62,000 nucleotides of DNA from Prorocentrum cordatum (Eukaryota; Sar; Dinophyceae; Prorocentrales; Prorocentraceae): the NCBI GenBank assembly GCA_963575745.1, contig CAUYUJ010013847.1, forward strand, positions 212,501-274,500, read 5' to 3'. Position numbers and translations under genes: made by a program. The notes under the pieces were generated by a model. That model searched no databases. It was not told where the DNA came from and saw only the letters and a program-made list of their open reading frames with translations. Positions 21,401 through 32,742 of this stretch are shown here, in pieces; within the stretch, counting starts at the first letter, position 1, and every line of letters begins with the position of its first letter.

Positions 21401-21944
21401 TGACGCGCACCTGGGGTGCCCTGGGAGGGCCCTGCGAGGGCCCTGGGAGGGCCCTAGGGAGGGGCATCGCCACGGAGCGTTTCTGGTGAGCCCAGGAGCG
21501 CCCTGGGCCGTCGGGCGGGTGCTAATTCACCGTGACGCGCGCCTGGGGTGCCGTGGGAGGGCACTGGGAGGGCTCTGGGGAGGGGCATCGCCACGGAGCG
21601 TCTCTGGGGAGCCCAGGAGCGCCCTGGGCCGTCGGGCGGGTGCTAATTAATTCACCGTGACGCGCGCCTGGGGTGCCCTGGGAGATCCCTGGGAGGACCC
21701 TGGGAGGAGCCTGGGAGGGCCCTAAGGAGGGGCATGGCCACGGAGCGTCTGGGGAGCCCAGGAGCGCCCTGGGCCGTCGGGCGGGTGCTAATTCACCGTG
21801 ACGCGCGCCTGGGCCCGCCAGGGGCTCGGCATCGCCACGGAGCGTTTCTGGGGCGCCCAGGAGCCCCCTGGGCTCTCGCGCCCGAGCTAATTCACCGTGA
21901 CGCGCGGCAGGGGCTTGGCTCAAGTGCTCCTCGCGGGGGCCCGA
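18408..21944 (+). repeat. D1 array, higher-order block 1 (unit ~104-147 bp)
   Basis: Units contain GGCATCGCCACGGAGCGTC, GGAGCCCAGGAGCGCCCTGG, GTCGGGCGGGTGCTAATTCA and a variable number of 11-bp GGGAGGGCCCT words. Start spacing varies from about 94 to 147 bp, largely in steps near 11 bp. The block starts with GTCGCCAGGGCCGCCCAGG and CCCTAACTGGCACC and ends at the same signature, which opens block 2. Confidence 0.9.
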
Positions 21945-24830
21945 GTCGCCAGGGCCGCCCAGGCGCCGTGACGGGCAAGCGCCCTAACTGGCACCCTGGG
22001 AGAGCCCTGGGGAGGGGCATAGCCACGGAGCGCCTCTATGGAGCCCAGGAGCGCCCTGGGCCGTCGGGCGGGTGTTAATTTACCGTGACGCGCGCCTGGG
22101 GTGCTCCTGGGAAAACACTGGGAGAGCCCTGTGATGGCACTGGGGAGGGGCATCGCCACAGAGCGTTCCTGGAGAGCCCAGGAGCGCCTTGCGCCGTCGG
22201 GCGGGTGCTAATTCACAGCGGCGCGCGCCTAGGGTGCCCTGGGAGTGCCCTGGGAGTGCACTGGGAGGGCCCTGGGAGGGCCCTGGGGAAGGGCATCGCC
22301 ACGGAGCGTCTCCGGGGAGCCCAGGAGCGCCCTGGGCTGTCGGGCGGGTGCTTATTGGGAGGGCCCTGGGAGGACCCTGGGACCCTGCGGAGTGGCATCG
22401 CCACAGAGCGTCTCTGGGGAGCCCAGGAGCGCCCTGGGCCGTCGGGCGGGTGCTAATTCACCGCGACGCGCGCCTGGGGTGCCCTGGAGGGCCCTGGGAG
22501 GGCCCCGGGGAGGGGCATCGCCACGGAGCGTCTCTGGGGAGCCCAGGAGCGCCCTGGGCCGTCGGGCGGGTGCTAATTCACCGTGACGCGCGCCTGGGGT
22601 GCACTGGGAGGGCCCTGCGAGGGCCCTGGGGGGGCACTGGAGAGGGGCATCGCCACGGAGCGTCTCTGGGGAGCCCAGGAGCGCCCTGGACCGTCGGGCG
22701 GGTGCTAATTCACCGGGACGCGCGCCTGGGGTGCCCTGGCACTGGGAAGGTCTTGGGAGGGCCCTAGGGAGGGGCATCGCCACGGAGCGTCTCTGGGGAG
22801 CCCAGGAGCGCCCTGGGCCGCCGTGCGGGTGCTAAATCACAGTGATGCGCGCCTGGGGTGCCGTGGGAGGGCACTGGGAGGGCTCTGGGGAGGGGCATCG
22901 CCACGGAGCGTCTCTGGTGAGCCCAGGAGCGCCCTGGGCCGTCGGGCGGGTGCTAATTCACCGTGACGGTGCCTTGGGAGGGCCCTGGGAGGGCCCTGGT
23001 GAGGGGCATCGCCACGGAGCGTCTCTGGGGAGCCCAGGAGCGCCCTGGACCGTCGGGCGGGTGCTAATTTACCGTGACGCGCGCCTGGGGTGCCCTGGGA
23101 GGGCCCTGGGAGGTGCCTGGGAAGGCACTGGGAGGGCCCTGGTGAGGGGCATCGCCACTGAGCGTTTCTGGGCAGCCCAGGAGAGCCTTGGGCCGTCGGG
23201 CGGGTGCTAATTCACCGTGACGCGCGCCTGGGGTGCCCTGGGAGGGCCCTGGGAGGGCCCCGGGGAGGGGCATCGCCACGGAGCGTCTCTGGGGAGCCAG
23301 GAGCGCCCTGGGCCGTCGGGCGGGTGCTAATTCACCGTGACGCGCGCCTGGGGTGCACTGGGAGGGCCCTGCGAGGGCCCTGGGGGGGGCACTGGGGAGG
23401 GGCATCGCCACGGAGCGTCTCTAGGGAGCCCAGGAGCGCCCTGGGCCGTCGGGCGGGTGCCTGGGGTGCCCTGGGAGGGCCCTGCGAGGGCCCTGGGAGG
23501 GCCCTGGGAGGGCACTGGGGAGGGGCATCGCCACGGGGCGTCTCTGGTGAGCCCAGGAGCGCCCTGGGCCGTCGGGCGGGTGCTAATTCACCGTGACGCG
23601 CGCCTGGGGTGCTCTTGGGAAAACCCTGTGAGAACCCTGGGAGGGCACTGGTGAAGGGCATCGCCACGGAGCGTTTCTGGGCAGCCCAGGAGCGCCCTGG
23701 ACCGTCGGGCGGGTGCTAATTCACAGTGGCGCGCGCCTAGAGTGCCCTGGGAGTGCACTGGGAGGGCCCTGGGAGGGCCTTGGGGAGGAGCATCGCCACG
23801 GAGCGTTTCTGGAGAGCCTAGGAGCGCCCTGGGCTATCGGGCGGGTGATTATTCACCGTGACGCGCACCTGGGGTGCTCCTGGGAGCGCCCTGGGAGGGC
23901 CCTGGGAGGGCCTTGGGGAGGGGCATCGCCACGGAGCGTCTCTGGAGAGCCCAGGAGCGCCCTGGGCCGTCGGGCGGGTACTAATTGACCGTGACGCGCG
24001 CCTGGGGTGCCTTGGAGGGCCCTGGGAGGGCCCTGGGAGGGCCTTGGGGAGGGGGCGTCGCCACGGAGCGTTTACTGGAGTCCCAGGAGCGCCCGGGGGG
24101 GCCGTCGGGCGTTTGGGTGCTAATTCACCGTGGCGCGCGCCTGGGGGCCCTGGGAGGGCCTGGGAGGCCCTGGAGGGCGGGAGGAGCATTGGGGAGGAGG
24201 GGCATCGCCACGGAGCGTTTCTGGGGAAGCCCCAGGAGCGCCCTGGGGCTTGGCGGCGGTGTGCGAATTCACCGGCCGACCTCCCCCTGGAGTGCCTGGG
24301 GAGGGCACTGGGAAGGCCCTGGGAGGGCCCTAGGGAGGGGCATCGCCACGGAGCGTCTCTGGTGAGCCCAGGAGCGCCCTGGGCCGTCGGGCGGGTGCTA
24401 AATCACCGTGACGCGCGCCTGGGGTGCCGTGGGAAGGCACCAGGAGGGCTCTGGGGAGGCATCGCCACGGAGCGTCTCTGGGAGCCCAGGAGCGCCCTGG
24501 GCCGTCGGGCGGGTGCTAATTCACCGTGACGCGCGCCTGGGGTGCCCTGGGAGGGCCCTGGGAGGACCGTGGGAGGAGCTCGGGAGGGCCCTAAGGAGGG
24601 GCATGGCCACGGAGCGTCTCTGGGGAGCCCAGGAGCGCCCTGGGCCGTCGGGCGGGTGCTAATTCACCGTGACGCGCGCCTGGGCCCGCCAGGGGCTCGG
24701 CATCGCCACGGAGCGTTTCTGGGGCGCCCAGGAGCCCCCTGGGCTCTCGCGCCCGAGCTAATTCACCGTGACGCGCGGCAGGGGCTTGGCTCAAGTGCTC
24801 CTGGCGGGGGCCCGAGTCGCCAGGAAACGT
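21945..24830 (+). repeat. D1 array, higher-order block 2
   Basis: This block repeats the organisation of block 1 from the same starting signature and ends at an equivalent point (GCTTGGCTCAAGTGCTCC then GTCGCCAGG), where it passes into GAAACGTCTTTTACAAGCC. The whole array therefore looks like a duplication of about 3 kb, with about 45-50 basic units in both blocks together. Confidence 0.8.
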
Positions 24831-25404
24831 CTTTTACAAGCCAGCCGATCGGGGAGGTCCATTCTGGAAAGCTTTCTTTTCTTTCTTTTTTTCTTCTTTT
24901 TTTTTATTAAGGACCAATGGAGGATAAGATTAAGGACATAGGATCAAGATAAGGATTGTTAGGGGACGTTCCATAAGGTCAAATCTAGGAAGGAAAAACA
25001 GAGAGCCATAACCTAGAGGCGAGGATAGGAGCCTAATTCAGGCTAAGAGGATTTCGAGGTAGAAAAAAAATGCCAGTCGCAATCCTGTCTTTTAGAGGAT
25101 TTATGTTGCGCTTTCGCAGGGCCAGGGCGCGGCGGTTCGTTGACGGTGAATTAGGCTGTAGTTTTGGTGTTATAAGTCTCTTTGACGATCGCCCAGGCGG
25201 GCACAGGATAATCGCTTGCGCGTAAGCCGCATCATTGATAATGAGATAAGGCCCTCGCGGGCCATGCCTGACGGCAACCGAGACGCTGCTGAGCTGGTCT
25301 GTGAATTCACGTACGGCCGTGAGGTAGTCTGACTGCGAGGTGCCAGTTAGGGCGTTTGCCGCCTAAATGGGTGGGTGGATACGGGCCAAGCGGCCCTGGG
25401 CGAG

Positions 25405-25439
25405 TTTAGGGTTTAGGGTTTAGGGTTTAGGGTTTAGGG
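25405..25439 (+). repeat. Interstitial telomeric tract, TTTAGGG x5
   Basis: Five perfect units separate D1 and D2. Confidence 0.98.
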
Positions 25440-28014
25440 TGTCTTCTGTCAGCGCTTGCGGATCATCATTCGTGTAAGACCACACCCACCCATAAAATGG
25501 AGTGGGGGTGGGGTAGTCGTGTTGTGGTGACATCATGTTGAGCGGAATCATGTTTCGGCTACGGGGCCAGCTCCCCTTTTCATATTCCCACCCCGCGCCC
25601 GTTAGGGCGGCGAACCACCCACGGTTTTCTCTATTAGGGTTTAGGGTTCATTCGGCAGTCGAGGTTCTCATTCTCTTAGGGCTCCACGATTCCAATCGGT
25701 TAGGCGATCTTTTTCTCATATGTACGACAAAGAGTGCTTTGTGTATCGCACGTACACAGATACCCTCTTGAGTCTTAAGATATGCGCAATCCTGGGTTTA
25801 GGGTTGACGCTTTACGTCGGGGGAAAGGGTTTGGGGTGAAACGCCGCGCGGGCGTTTGATTGTGCGCTTGTGGCGCCGGCTCCGCTCGCTTCGCTCGCTC
25901 CGCCGATACCGCTCCTCGTGAACTAAGAAATCCAGCTGGCGCACCGAGGAGCGCCCTGGACAGCTCCTGGGAGGGCTCCTGGAGGGCCTCGGGCGGGAGC
26001 TAATTCACCGTGGCGCGCGCCCTGGGGGTGCCCTGGGGGGCTCCTGGGGGGCTCCTGGGGAGCTCCTGGGGAGCTCCTGGGGGGGCTCCTGGAGTGCCTC
26101 GGGCGGGAGCCAATTACCGTGGCGCGCGCCCTGGGGGTGCCCTGCGGGGCTCCTGGGGCTCCTGGGGGGCTCCTGGTGAGCTCCTGGGGGGGCTCCTGGA
26201 GGGCCTCGGGCGGGAGCTAATTCACCGTGGCGCGCGCGCTCTTGGGGTGCCCTGGGGTGCTCCTGGGAGTCTCCTGGTGAGCTCCTGGAGAGCTCCCGGG
26301 AGGGCTCCTGGAGGGCCTCGGGCGGGAGCTAATTCATCGTGGCGCGCGCCCTGGGGGAGCCCTGGGGTGCTCCTGGGGGGCTCCTGGAGAGCTCCTGGGG
26401 GTGCTCCTGGTGGGGCTCATGGAGGGCTCCTGGGGAGCTCCTGGGGAGCTCCTGGGGGTGCTCCTGGGGGGCTCCTGGGGGGTTCCTGGGGGCTCCTGGA
26501 GGGGCTCCTGGAGTGCCTCTGGACCAGGGGAGCCCAGGAGCGCCCTGGGGCATGGGCGGCGGCTAATTCACCGTGAGGGGCGCTTGGGGCTCCCAGGCGC
26601 TCCAGAGGGACCCCCGAATCGCCACGGAACGTCACTGGGGAGCCCAGGAGCGCCCTGGGGCATGGGCGGCGGCTAATTCACCGTGAGGTGCGCTTGGGGC
26701 TCCCAGGCGCTCCAGAGGGACCCCCGAATCGCCACGGAACGTCCCTGGGGAGCTCAGGAACGCCCTGAAGCATGGGCGGCGGCTAATTCACCGCGAGGGG
26801 CGCTTGGGGCTCCCAGGAGCTCCGGAACGCCTTCCGAATCGCCGCGGAACGCACCAGGGGAGCCCACGAGCGCACTGGGGCATGGGCGGCGAAAATTCAC
26901 CGTGAGGGGCGCTTGGGCTCCCAGGCGCTGCAGAGGGACCCCCGAATCGCCACGGAACGTCCCTGGGGAGCCCAGGAGCGCCCTGGGGCATGGGCGGCGG
27001 TTAATTCACCGTGAGGGGCGCTTGGGGCTCCCAGGAGCTCCGGAGTGCCCTCCGAATCGCCACGGAACGTCCCAGGGGAGCCCAGGCCCTGGGGCATGGG
27101 CGGCGGCTAATTCACCGTGAAGGGCGCTTGGGGCTCCCAGGCGCTCCAGAGGGACCCTCGAATCGCCACGGAACGTCCCTGGTGAGCCCAGGAGCGCTCT
27201 GGGGCATGGGCGGCGGCTAATTCACCGTGAGGGGCGCTTGGGGCTCCCAGGCGCTCCAGAGGGACCCCCGAATCGCCACGGAACGTCCCTGGGGAGCCCA
27301 GGAGCGCCCTGGGGCATGGGCGGCGGCTAATTCACCGTGAGGGGCGTTTGGGGCTCCCAGGAGCTCCGGAGTGCCTTCCGAATCGCACCAGAACGTCCCA
27401 GGGGAGCCCAGGAGCGCCCTTGGGCATGGGCGGCGGTTAATTCACCGTGAGGGGCGCTTGGGGCTCCCAGGCGCTCCAGAGGGACCCCCGAATCGCCACG
27501 GAAGGTCACTGGGGAGCCCAGGAGCGCCCTGGGGCATGGGCGGCGGCTAATTCACCGTGAGGGGCGCTCGGGGCTCTCAGGAGCTCCGAAGGTTTACCCG
27601 AGTCGCCAGGAAACGTCTTTTGCAAGCCAGCCGATCGCGAGGTCCACGCTGGAAAACTTTAGGATTCGAGGTAGAAAAAAAAATGCCAGTGGCAATCCGT
27701 GTCTTTTAGCGATTTTATGTAGGCGCCTCAGGAGGGGCCAGGGCGCCCCTCACGGTGAATTCGGTTGATGTTTTGAGGTTATAAGTCTCTTTGACGATCG
27801 CCCAGGCGGGCACAGGATAATCGCTTGCGCGTAAGCCGCATCATTGATAATGAGATAAGGCCCTCGCGGGCCATGCCTGACGGCAACCGAGGCTCTGCTT
27901 GGGCTGGCCTGATATTCACGTACGGCCGTGAGGTAGTCTGACTGCGAGGTGCCAGTTAGGGCGCTTGCCGCCTAAATATGGTGCGTAGGATACGGCAAGC
28001 GGACCAGGGCGAGT
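25440..28014 (+). repeat. Cassette D2 (forward)
   Basis: The left 500 bp and right 350 bp are close copies of the corresponding ends of D1, including hairpin and internal telomeric seed (25633-25648). The interior differs: a GGGGGGCTCCTGG-rich array with ~110-bp units at 25940-26530, then a 110-bp array at 26535-27600. It joins A1 through a decayed seed (GAGTTTAGG, about 28012-28020). Confidence 0.9.
26535..27600 (+). repeat. Tandem array in D2, 110-bp unit
   Basis: CATGGGCGGCGG recurs at about 26551, 26661, 26771, 26881, 26989, 27096, 27205, 27315, 27426 and 27536, close to 110 bp apart. Units contain CTAATTCACCGTGAGGGGC, GAATCGCCACGGAACGTC and CCCAGGAGCGCCCTGG, so the unit is related to but distinct from that of D1. 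Confidence 0.95.
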
Positions 28015-28308
28015 TTAGGCTTTCTCTTAGCGCAGCGGCGACAGTCCAGGCAATGTGCCCCCCCTTCGGCAAGCTGATTTGATTGGGGGGGCTGCGCGGT
28101 TAGCCGACCCGAGCAAGCTTGGCGAAGGGAGCAGGAGTTGCAACATCTCCCCACCCCCGGCCGCATGGCCGGCAACCTCCCAAACTAAAGCCTTTTAGGG
28201 TTTAGGGCCGCTGGCCCCTAAATTCCCAAATGGCTCCAAGCGCTCCCAGGCGCTCCCTGGGCTCCCAGGCGCTCCCAGGCGCTCCCGAGCGCTGCCCGGC
28301 GCTCCCCG

Positions 28309-28344
<36 letters not shown>

Positions 28345-28617
28345 CCCGGCGCTCCCAGGCGCTCCCCGGCGCCCCCTGGCGCTCCCAGGCGCTCCCAGGC
28401 GCTCCCCAGCGCCCCCAAGCGTTCCCAGGCGCTCCCCAGCGCTCCCCGGCGCTCCCAGGCGCTCCCCGGCGCTCCCCGGCGCTCCCGGCGCTCCCTGGCG
28501 CTCCCCGGCGCTCCCAAGCGCTCCCAGGCGCTCCCAGGCGCTCCCACGCGCTCCCAGGCGCTCCCAGGCGCTCCCCGGCGCTCCCAAGCGCTCCCAGGCG
28601 CTCCCAAGCGCTCCCAA

Positions 28618-28661
<44 letters not shown>

Positions 28662-28986
28662 CCCCAGACGCTCCCAGGCGCTCCCAGGCGCTCCCAAGAG
28701 CGCCCAGAGGCGCGTAGAGCGGCCCACACGTGTTTTTACGTGTCGGAGAAGTAGGAACCCCACCAGAGGACGAAAGGTCCCCGGGTTTAGGGTGTTGTAC
28801 TCTTGGAGGATCAGGAAGAGTTTATCTTTGAATCGCGACTCCCAAGGGGCAGCCTACGGCTGCATGGGCGACCCAGTCTGGCAACCCGCTGACGCTTCTC
28901 CCAGAGATGCTAGGTGGCTCTTCGTAGACGGCGGCCCACGGCATCGGGGTGGGGTTGGGCAACACAGCACCGGCGAGGTTTTTGGA
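28015..28986 (+). repeat. Cassette A1 (forward)
   Basis: It begins TTCTCTTAGCGCAGCGG, carries the C-run/G-run hairpin, GGCCGCATGGCCGG and an internal seed (28194-28207). It continues into AAATTCCCAAATGG and a decamer array (about 28236-28710), then CACACGTGTTTTTACGTGTC, a GGTTTAGGGTG relic and a conserved segment ending near GGAATTAGGG. Confidence 0.9.
28236..28710 (-). repeat. Decamer array of A1 (CGCTCCCAGG on plus)
   Basis: About 47 copies of the decamer, in the opposite orientation to the array of cassette B relative to the telomeric seeds. Variants CGCTCCCCGG and CGCTCCCAAG are intermixed. Confidence 0.97.
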
Positions 28987-29019
28987 ATTAGGGTTTAGGG
29001 TTAAGGTTTAGGGTTTAGG
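28987..29019 (+). repeat. Interstitial telomeric tract, slightly decayed
   Basis: Four to five TTTAGGG units, with ATTAGGG and TTAAGG variants, lie between A1 and B1. Confidence 0.9.
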
Positions 29020-30282
29020 CCCCTGCATTTAGGCGCATTAAAGCGCGCGCTGGTGCGATCCCCCCCACATCAAGGTTGGGTTCTTGTGTTGGGGGGGATC
29101 GCTGCCCAGGCCGCGCGCGCCACGGTTAGTCGCATTCCCGCCCCAGACCACCCAGAGTGAAGCCTTTTAGGGTTTAGGGTTTCTCCCCCCAACCCCCCCA
29201 TCACGGGGGGCTGTCGAAGTGGCGCGCGCAGGCGATCGCCGACGCGGCCGTGGCATTGCGTATCCACTTGAACATGCGCGCAGGGCGCGTGACGTAGGCG
29301 CGTCGGCTCGTCGCCCCGTCGAAGAGGCAGCCTTTGGCGATTTCGGCGTTGAGCTTCGCCGTTGGGCTGCCGCTGGCGCAGCATGTCCATGCGTTGCCGC
29401 CTTTGCCTTCGGCACTGGGTTGTGACACTGGGCTGTAGATGCTGGGATGCGCGCGCGCGGCCGCGGCCGTAGCAACGCGCGCCGATGCGAGCACGCGCGC
29501 ATGGTGCATGGCGCTGGCGCGTCAGGTCGCCTCGTCGAGGAGGCAGCCGTTTGCACCTTCGGCGCGGAGCTTCGCCGGTGGGCTGCCGATGGCGCAGCAG
29601 TTCCACACGGGTCCGGCATTTGCCTTCGGCATTGGAAAGCAGCATTGCGAAGGCGCTGGCGCGGCAATCCCATGGTTTCCCGTGGGCCTGGAGCGAGTGG
29701 CTGCGCCCTCGGGCTTTTCGCTGACGGCGATGCGCACGGCAGTTACATTCGCCCGCGGCTTTGGGTTTCGCCTTTGGGGTCGCCCCCCCGCTGAAGCGAT
29801 TGCAATCATCGACGCAGCCGCCTTCGGCGCGAGCTTCGGACGGCTGGAGGGGGAGCGCGAGGGGGTGGGTCTGGCACCCCCTCGCTACGATGCGCGCGCA
29901 TGGCTGTGGCAGCACCTCCATGGCAGAGCCCGTGGGATGCCTTGGGGGGACCCTCTGGCAGCGCTGGGAGAGCGCCTGGAGCTTCCCCCAAGAGCCCTGG
30001 GACCGCCTGGAACCGCCTGGGCGCGCTTGGGAGCGCGCGGGAGCATGGGAGCGCCGCGTGGCGCCTTGGAGCGCTTGTGGGTGCTTAAGAGCGCGTGGGG
30101 ATGCTTGGGCGCCTGGAAGCACCTGGGAGCGCCGGGGAGCGCTTAGAAGCGCTTCGGAGTTGTGGCAGCGCTGGGAACGCTGGGGAGCGCCTGGGAGCGC
30201 CTGGGAGCGCGCCAGGAGCGTGCCGGGAGCGCTTGAGCGCCTGCGAGCGCTTGGTAGCGCCTGGGGGCGTGCTGGGAGCGCT

Positions 30283-30313
<31 letters not shown>

Positions 30314-30850
30314 CCAGCGCGTTCCCAATGCCGAGAGCGCCTGGGAGCGTGCCGGGAGCGCCTGAAGCGCCGTGGAGCGCTTGGGAGCGTGCCGGGAGCG
30401 CCTGGGGAAGTTTGGAAGCGCCTGGGAACGCTTGGGAGCGCTTGGGAGCGCCTGGGAGCGCCTGGGGGCGCCTGGGAGCGCGGGAACGCGCTTGGGAGCG
30501 TGGAAGGCTTGGAAAGTCCCTGGGAGCGCCTGGAGCGTCTGGAAGCGCCTGGAGCGCCGCATGCGGTAATTTCATAGGTTTGGAGCACCCAGGGAGCGCC
30601 GCATGCTGTATTTTCATAGGTTTGGAGCCCCAGGGGATGTAGCGGACCGCGGGGGACCCGCAGGCTGCGGCTGAGGGTTAGGGGTTCCTTTTCTTAGGAG
30701 AACACCACGGGGATGCACCGCGCGGCGTGCGAATTCCTCCTCAGCGGCTATCGCCGCTTCGTCGGTGCGGCGCACGCTGTATGGGCAGGCTCGCTGAGCG
30801 CTCGGCCAGGCGCCACGGGCTACTGACGTTGCACCGCCCGTGGCTTGCAG
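29020..30850 (+). repeat. Cassette B1 (forward)
   Basis: The plan is CCTGCATTTAGGCGC, a hairpin of GATCCCCCCC against GGGGGGGATC, and an internal seed at 29165-29182. An about 800-bp GC-rich segment with an open frame on the minus strand follows, then a decamer array (29990-30560) and two TTTCATAGGTTTGGAGC words. GAGGGTTAGGGGTTCC comes next, and a conserved about 190-bp end finishes GGCTTGCAG at the next tract. Confidence 0.9.
29990..30560 (+). repeat. Decamer array of B1 (GGGAGCGCCT)n
   Basis: More than 50 copies with variants such as GGGAGCGTGCC and GGGAACGCTT. Confidence 0.97.
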
Positions 30851-30885
30851 TTTAGGGTTTAGGGTTTAGGGTTTAGGGTTTAGGG
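30851..30885 (+). repeat. Interstitial telomeric tract, TTTAGGG x5
   Basis: Five perfect units separate B1 and A2. Confidence 0.98.
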
Positions 30886-31147
30886 CTTCTCTTAGCGCAG
30901 CGGCCGACAGTCCAGGCAATGCTGCCCCCCTTCGGCAAGCTTGATTGGGGGGGCGGTTAGCCGACCCGAGCAAGCTTGGCGAAGGGAGCAGGAGTTGCAA
31001 CATCTTCCCACCCCCGGCCGCATGGCCGGCGACCTCCCAAACTAAAGCCTTTTAGGGTTTAGGGCCGTTGGCTTTTAAATTCCCAAATGCGTTCCAAGCG
31101 CTCCCAGGCGCTCCCTGGCGCTCCCAGGCGCTCCCATGCGCTCGCAA

Positions 31148-31182
<35 letters not shown>

Positions 31183-31193
31183 TCCAGGCGCTT

Positions 31194-31227
<34 letters not shown>

Positions 31228-31442
31228 AGCTCCCAGGCGCTCCCAGGCGCGCCCGGGCGCTCCCAGGCGCTCCCACGCGCTCCCCGGCGCTCCCCGGCGC
31301 TCCCCGGCGCTCCCCAGCGCTCCCAGGCGGTCCCAGGCGTTCCCAACGCTCCCAGGCGCTCCCAAGCTCTTTCAAGCGGTCCCAAGCGCTCCCAAGCGCT
31401 CCCAGGAGCTCCCAGGCGCTCCCAGGCGCGCCCGAGCGTTCC

Positions 31443-31477
<35 letters not shown>

Positions 31478-31785
31478 CCAAGCGCTCCCAGGCGCTCCCA
31501 AGCGCGCCCAGAAGCGACTAGAGCGTTCCACATGTGTTTTTACGTGTCGGAGGGGAACTAGGGCAGGTGTGAGGCGCCAAAGTCTCTGGGTTTAGGGTGT
31601 CATATTCTTCGAGGATCAAGGGGAAGTTTATCTTTGAATCGCGATTCCCCGAAGGGGGGCAGCCTACGGCTGCATGGGCGACCCAGTCTGGCAACCAGCT
31701 GACGCTTCTCCGAGATGCCCTGTCGCTCGTAGACGGCGACGGTGATGCGCGGTGGGTGGGCAGAAGCACAACGAGGTGCTTGGGG
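30886..31785 (+). repeat. Cassette A2 (forward)
   Basis: Same plan as A1: hairpin (30924-30953), internal seed (31051-31064), decamer array (about 31092-31512), a segment with TACGTGTCGG, then AGACGGCGACGGTGATGCGC and GAGGTGCTTGGGG at the right end. Confidence 0.92.
30924..30983. other. Nested hairpins at left end of A2
   Basis: C7 at 30924-30930 faces G7 at 30947-30953. A 15-bp inverted repeat (CCTTCGGCAAGCTTG against CAAGCTTGGCGAAGG, one mismatch) spans about 30929-30983. The same pair of structures is present in the other complete A copies. Confidence 0.8.
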
Positions 31786-31839
31786 GTTTAGGGTTTTTAT
31801 CCACCCAGGTAAAGTAGGGTTTAAGGTTTAGGGTTTAAG
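31786..31839 (+). repeat. Interstitial telomeric tract, decayed
   Basis: TTTAGGG, GTAGGG and TTTAAGG variants around TTTTTATCCACCCAGG separate A2 and A3. Confidence 0.8.
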
Positions 31840-32315
31840 GCTTCTCGGGCGCGCAGCGGCCGACAGTCCAGGCAATGCTGCCCCCCCTTCGGCAAGCTTG
31901 ATTGGGGGGGGCGGTTAGCCGACCCGAGCAAGCTTGGCGAAGGGAGCAGGAGTTGCAACATCTTCCCACCCCGGCCGCATGGCCGGCGACCTCCCGAACT
32001 AAAGCCTTTTAGGGTTTAGGGCCGCTGGCCCCTAAATTCCCACATAGCTCCAAGCTGGCGCTCCCAGGCGCTCCCAGGCGCCCCCAGGCGCTCCCAGGCC
32101 CCCAGGCGCTCCCAGGCGCTCCCTGGCGCTCCCAAGCGACCCCAGGCGCTCTCAAGCGCCCCCAAACGCTCCCAGGCGCTCCCAGGCGCTCCCAAGCGCT
32201 CCCCGGCGCTCCCCGGCGTTCCCCGGCGCTCCCAGGCGCTTCCCGGCGCTCCCAGGCGCCCCCAAGCGCTCCCCGGCGCTCCCCAGCGCTCCCCGGCGCT
32301 CCCCAGCGCTCCCAA

Positions 32316-32349
<34 letters not shown>

Positions 32350-32707
32350 CCCCAAGCGCTCCCAGGCGCTCCCAGGCGCTCCCAAGCGCTCCCAGACACT
32401 CCCAAGCGCCCCCAAGCGCTCCCAAGTGCGCCAAGAAGCGCTTAGAGCGCCCCACACGTGTTTTTACGTGTCGGAGACATGTAGAGCGCGACCAGAGGAC
32501 GAAAGGTCCCCGGGTTTAGGGGGTTATACTCTTTGAGGATCAAAGGAAAATTTATCTTTGAATCGCGATTCCCAAGGGGCAGCCTACGGCTGCATGGGCG
32601 ACCCACTCTGGCTACCTGCTGAAGTATCTCAGAGATGCCCTGTCTCTCGTAGACGGCGACGGTGATGCGCGGTGGGGTGGGCAGAAGCACAGCGAGGTGC
32701 TTGGGAA
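31840..32707 (+). repeat. Cassette A3 (forward)
   Basis: Same plan as A2 with internal seed at 32008-32021 and decamer array at about 32050-32440. A2 and A3 are adjacent direct copies. Confidence 0.92.
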
Positions 32708-32742
32708 TTTAAGGTTTAGGGTTTAGGGTTTAGGGTTTAGGG
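32708..32742 (+). repeat. Interstitial telomeric tract, x5
   Basis: One TTTAAGG followed by four TTTAGGG units, between A3 and B2. Confidence 0.97.

Larger units (their letters stand above)
17489..25404 (+). repeat. Cassette D1 (forward)
   Basis: A 7.9-kb unit bounded by telomeric tracts. It opens with a C/G hairpin (17529-17560), then a second telomeric seed (about 17683-17696), a CTCGCTTCGCTCGCTCC-containing segment (about 17960), a large tandem array (18408-24830), and a tail from about 25045 (TTGACGATCGCCCAGGCGGG, GCATCATTGATAATGAGAT) that ends GGGCGAG next to the following tract. D2 repeats the same ends around a different, shorter array. No coding sequence is supported. Confidence 0.9.

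Noticed and set aside
21914-21924. CTTGGCTCAAG in D1 (also 24785-24795) as spliced-leader relict
   Set aside because: Only ten or eleven bases match, it is part of a repeated unit signature, and the diagnostic CCATTTT is absent.
18530-24529. Gly/Ala/Arg-rich frames up to 358 codons across the D1 array
   Set aside because: Unit composition avoids stops; residues simply repeat with the unit.
17489-28014. Cassettes as Helitrons because of end hairpins
   Set aside because: No consistent TC start or CTRR end and no Rep/helicase; the hairpin lies at the wrong relative position.
29070-30617. Long open frames over decamer arrays (also 43999-45627, 46140-47690, 28202-28763, 31052-31595)
   Set aside because: GGGAGCGCCT and its complement have no stop in any frame, so three frames on each strand stay open and encode WERLGAPGSA- or QALPGAPRRS-type repeats. 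They are consequences of the repeat.
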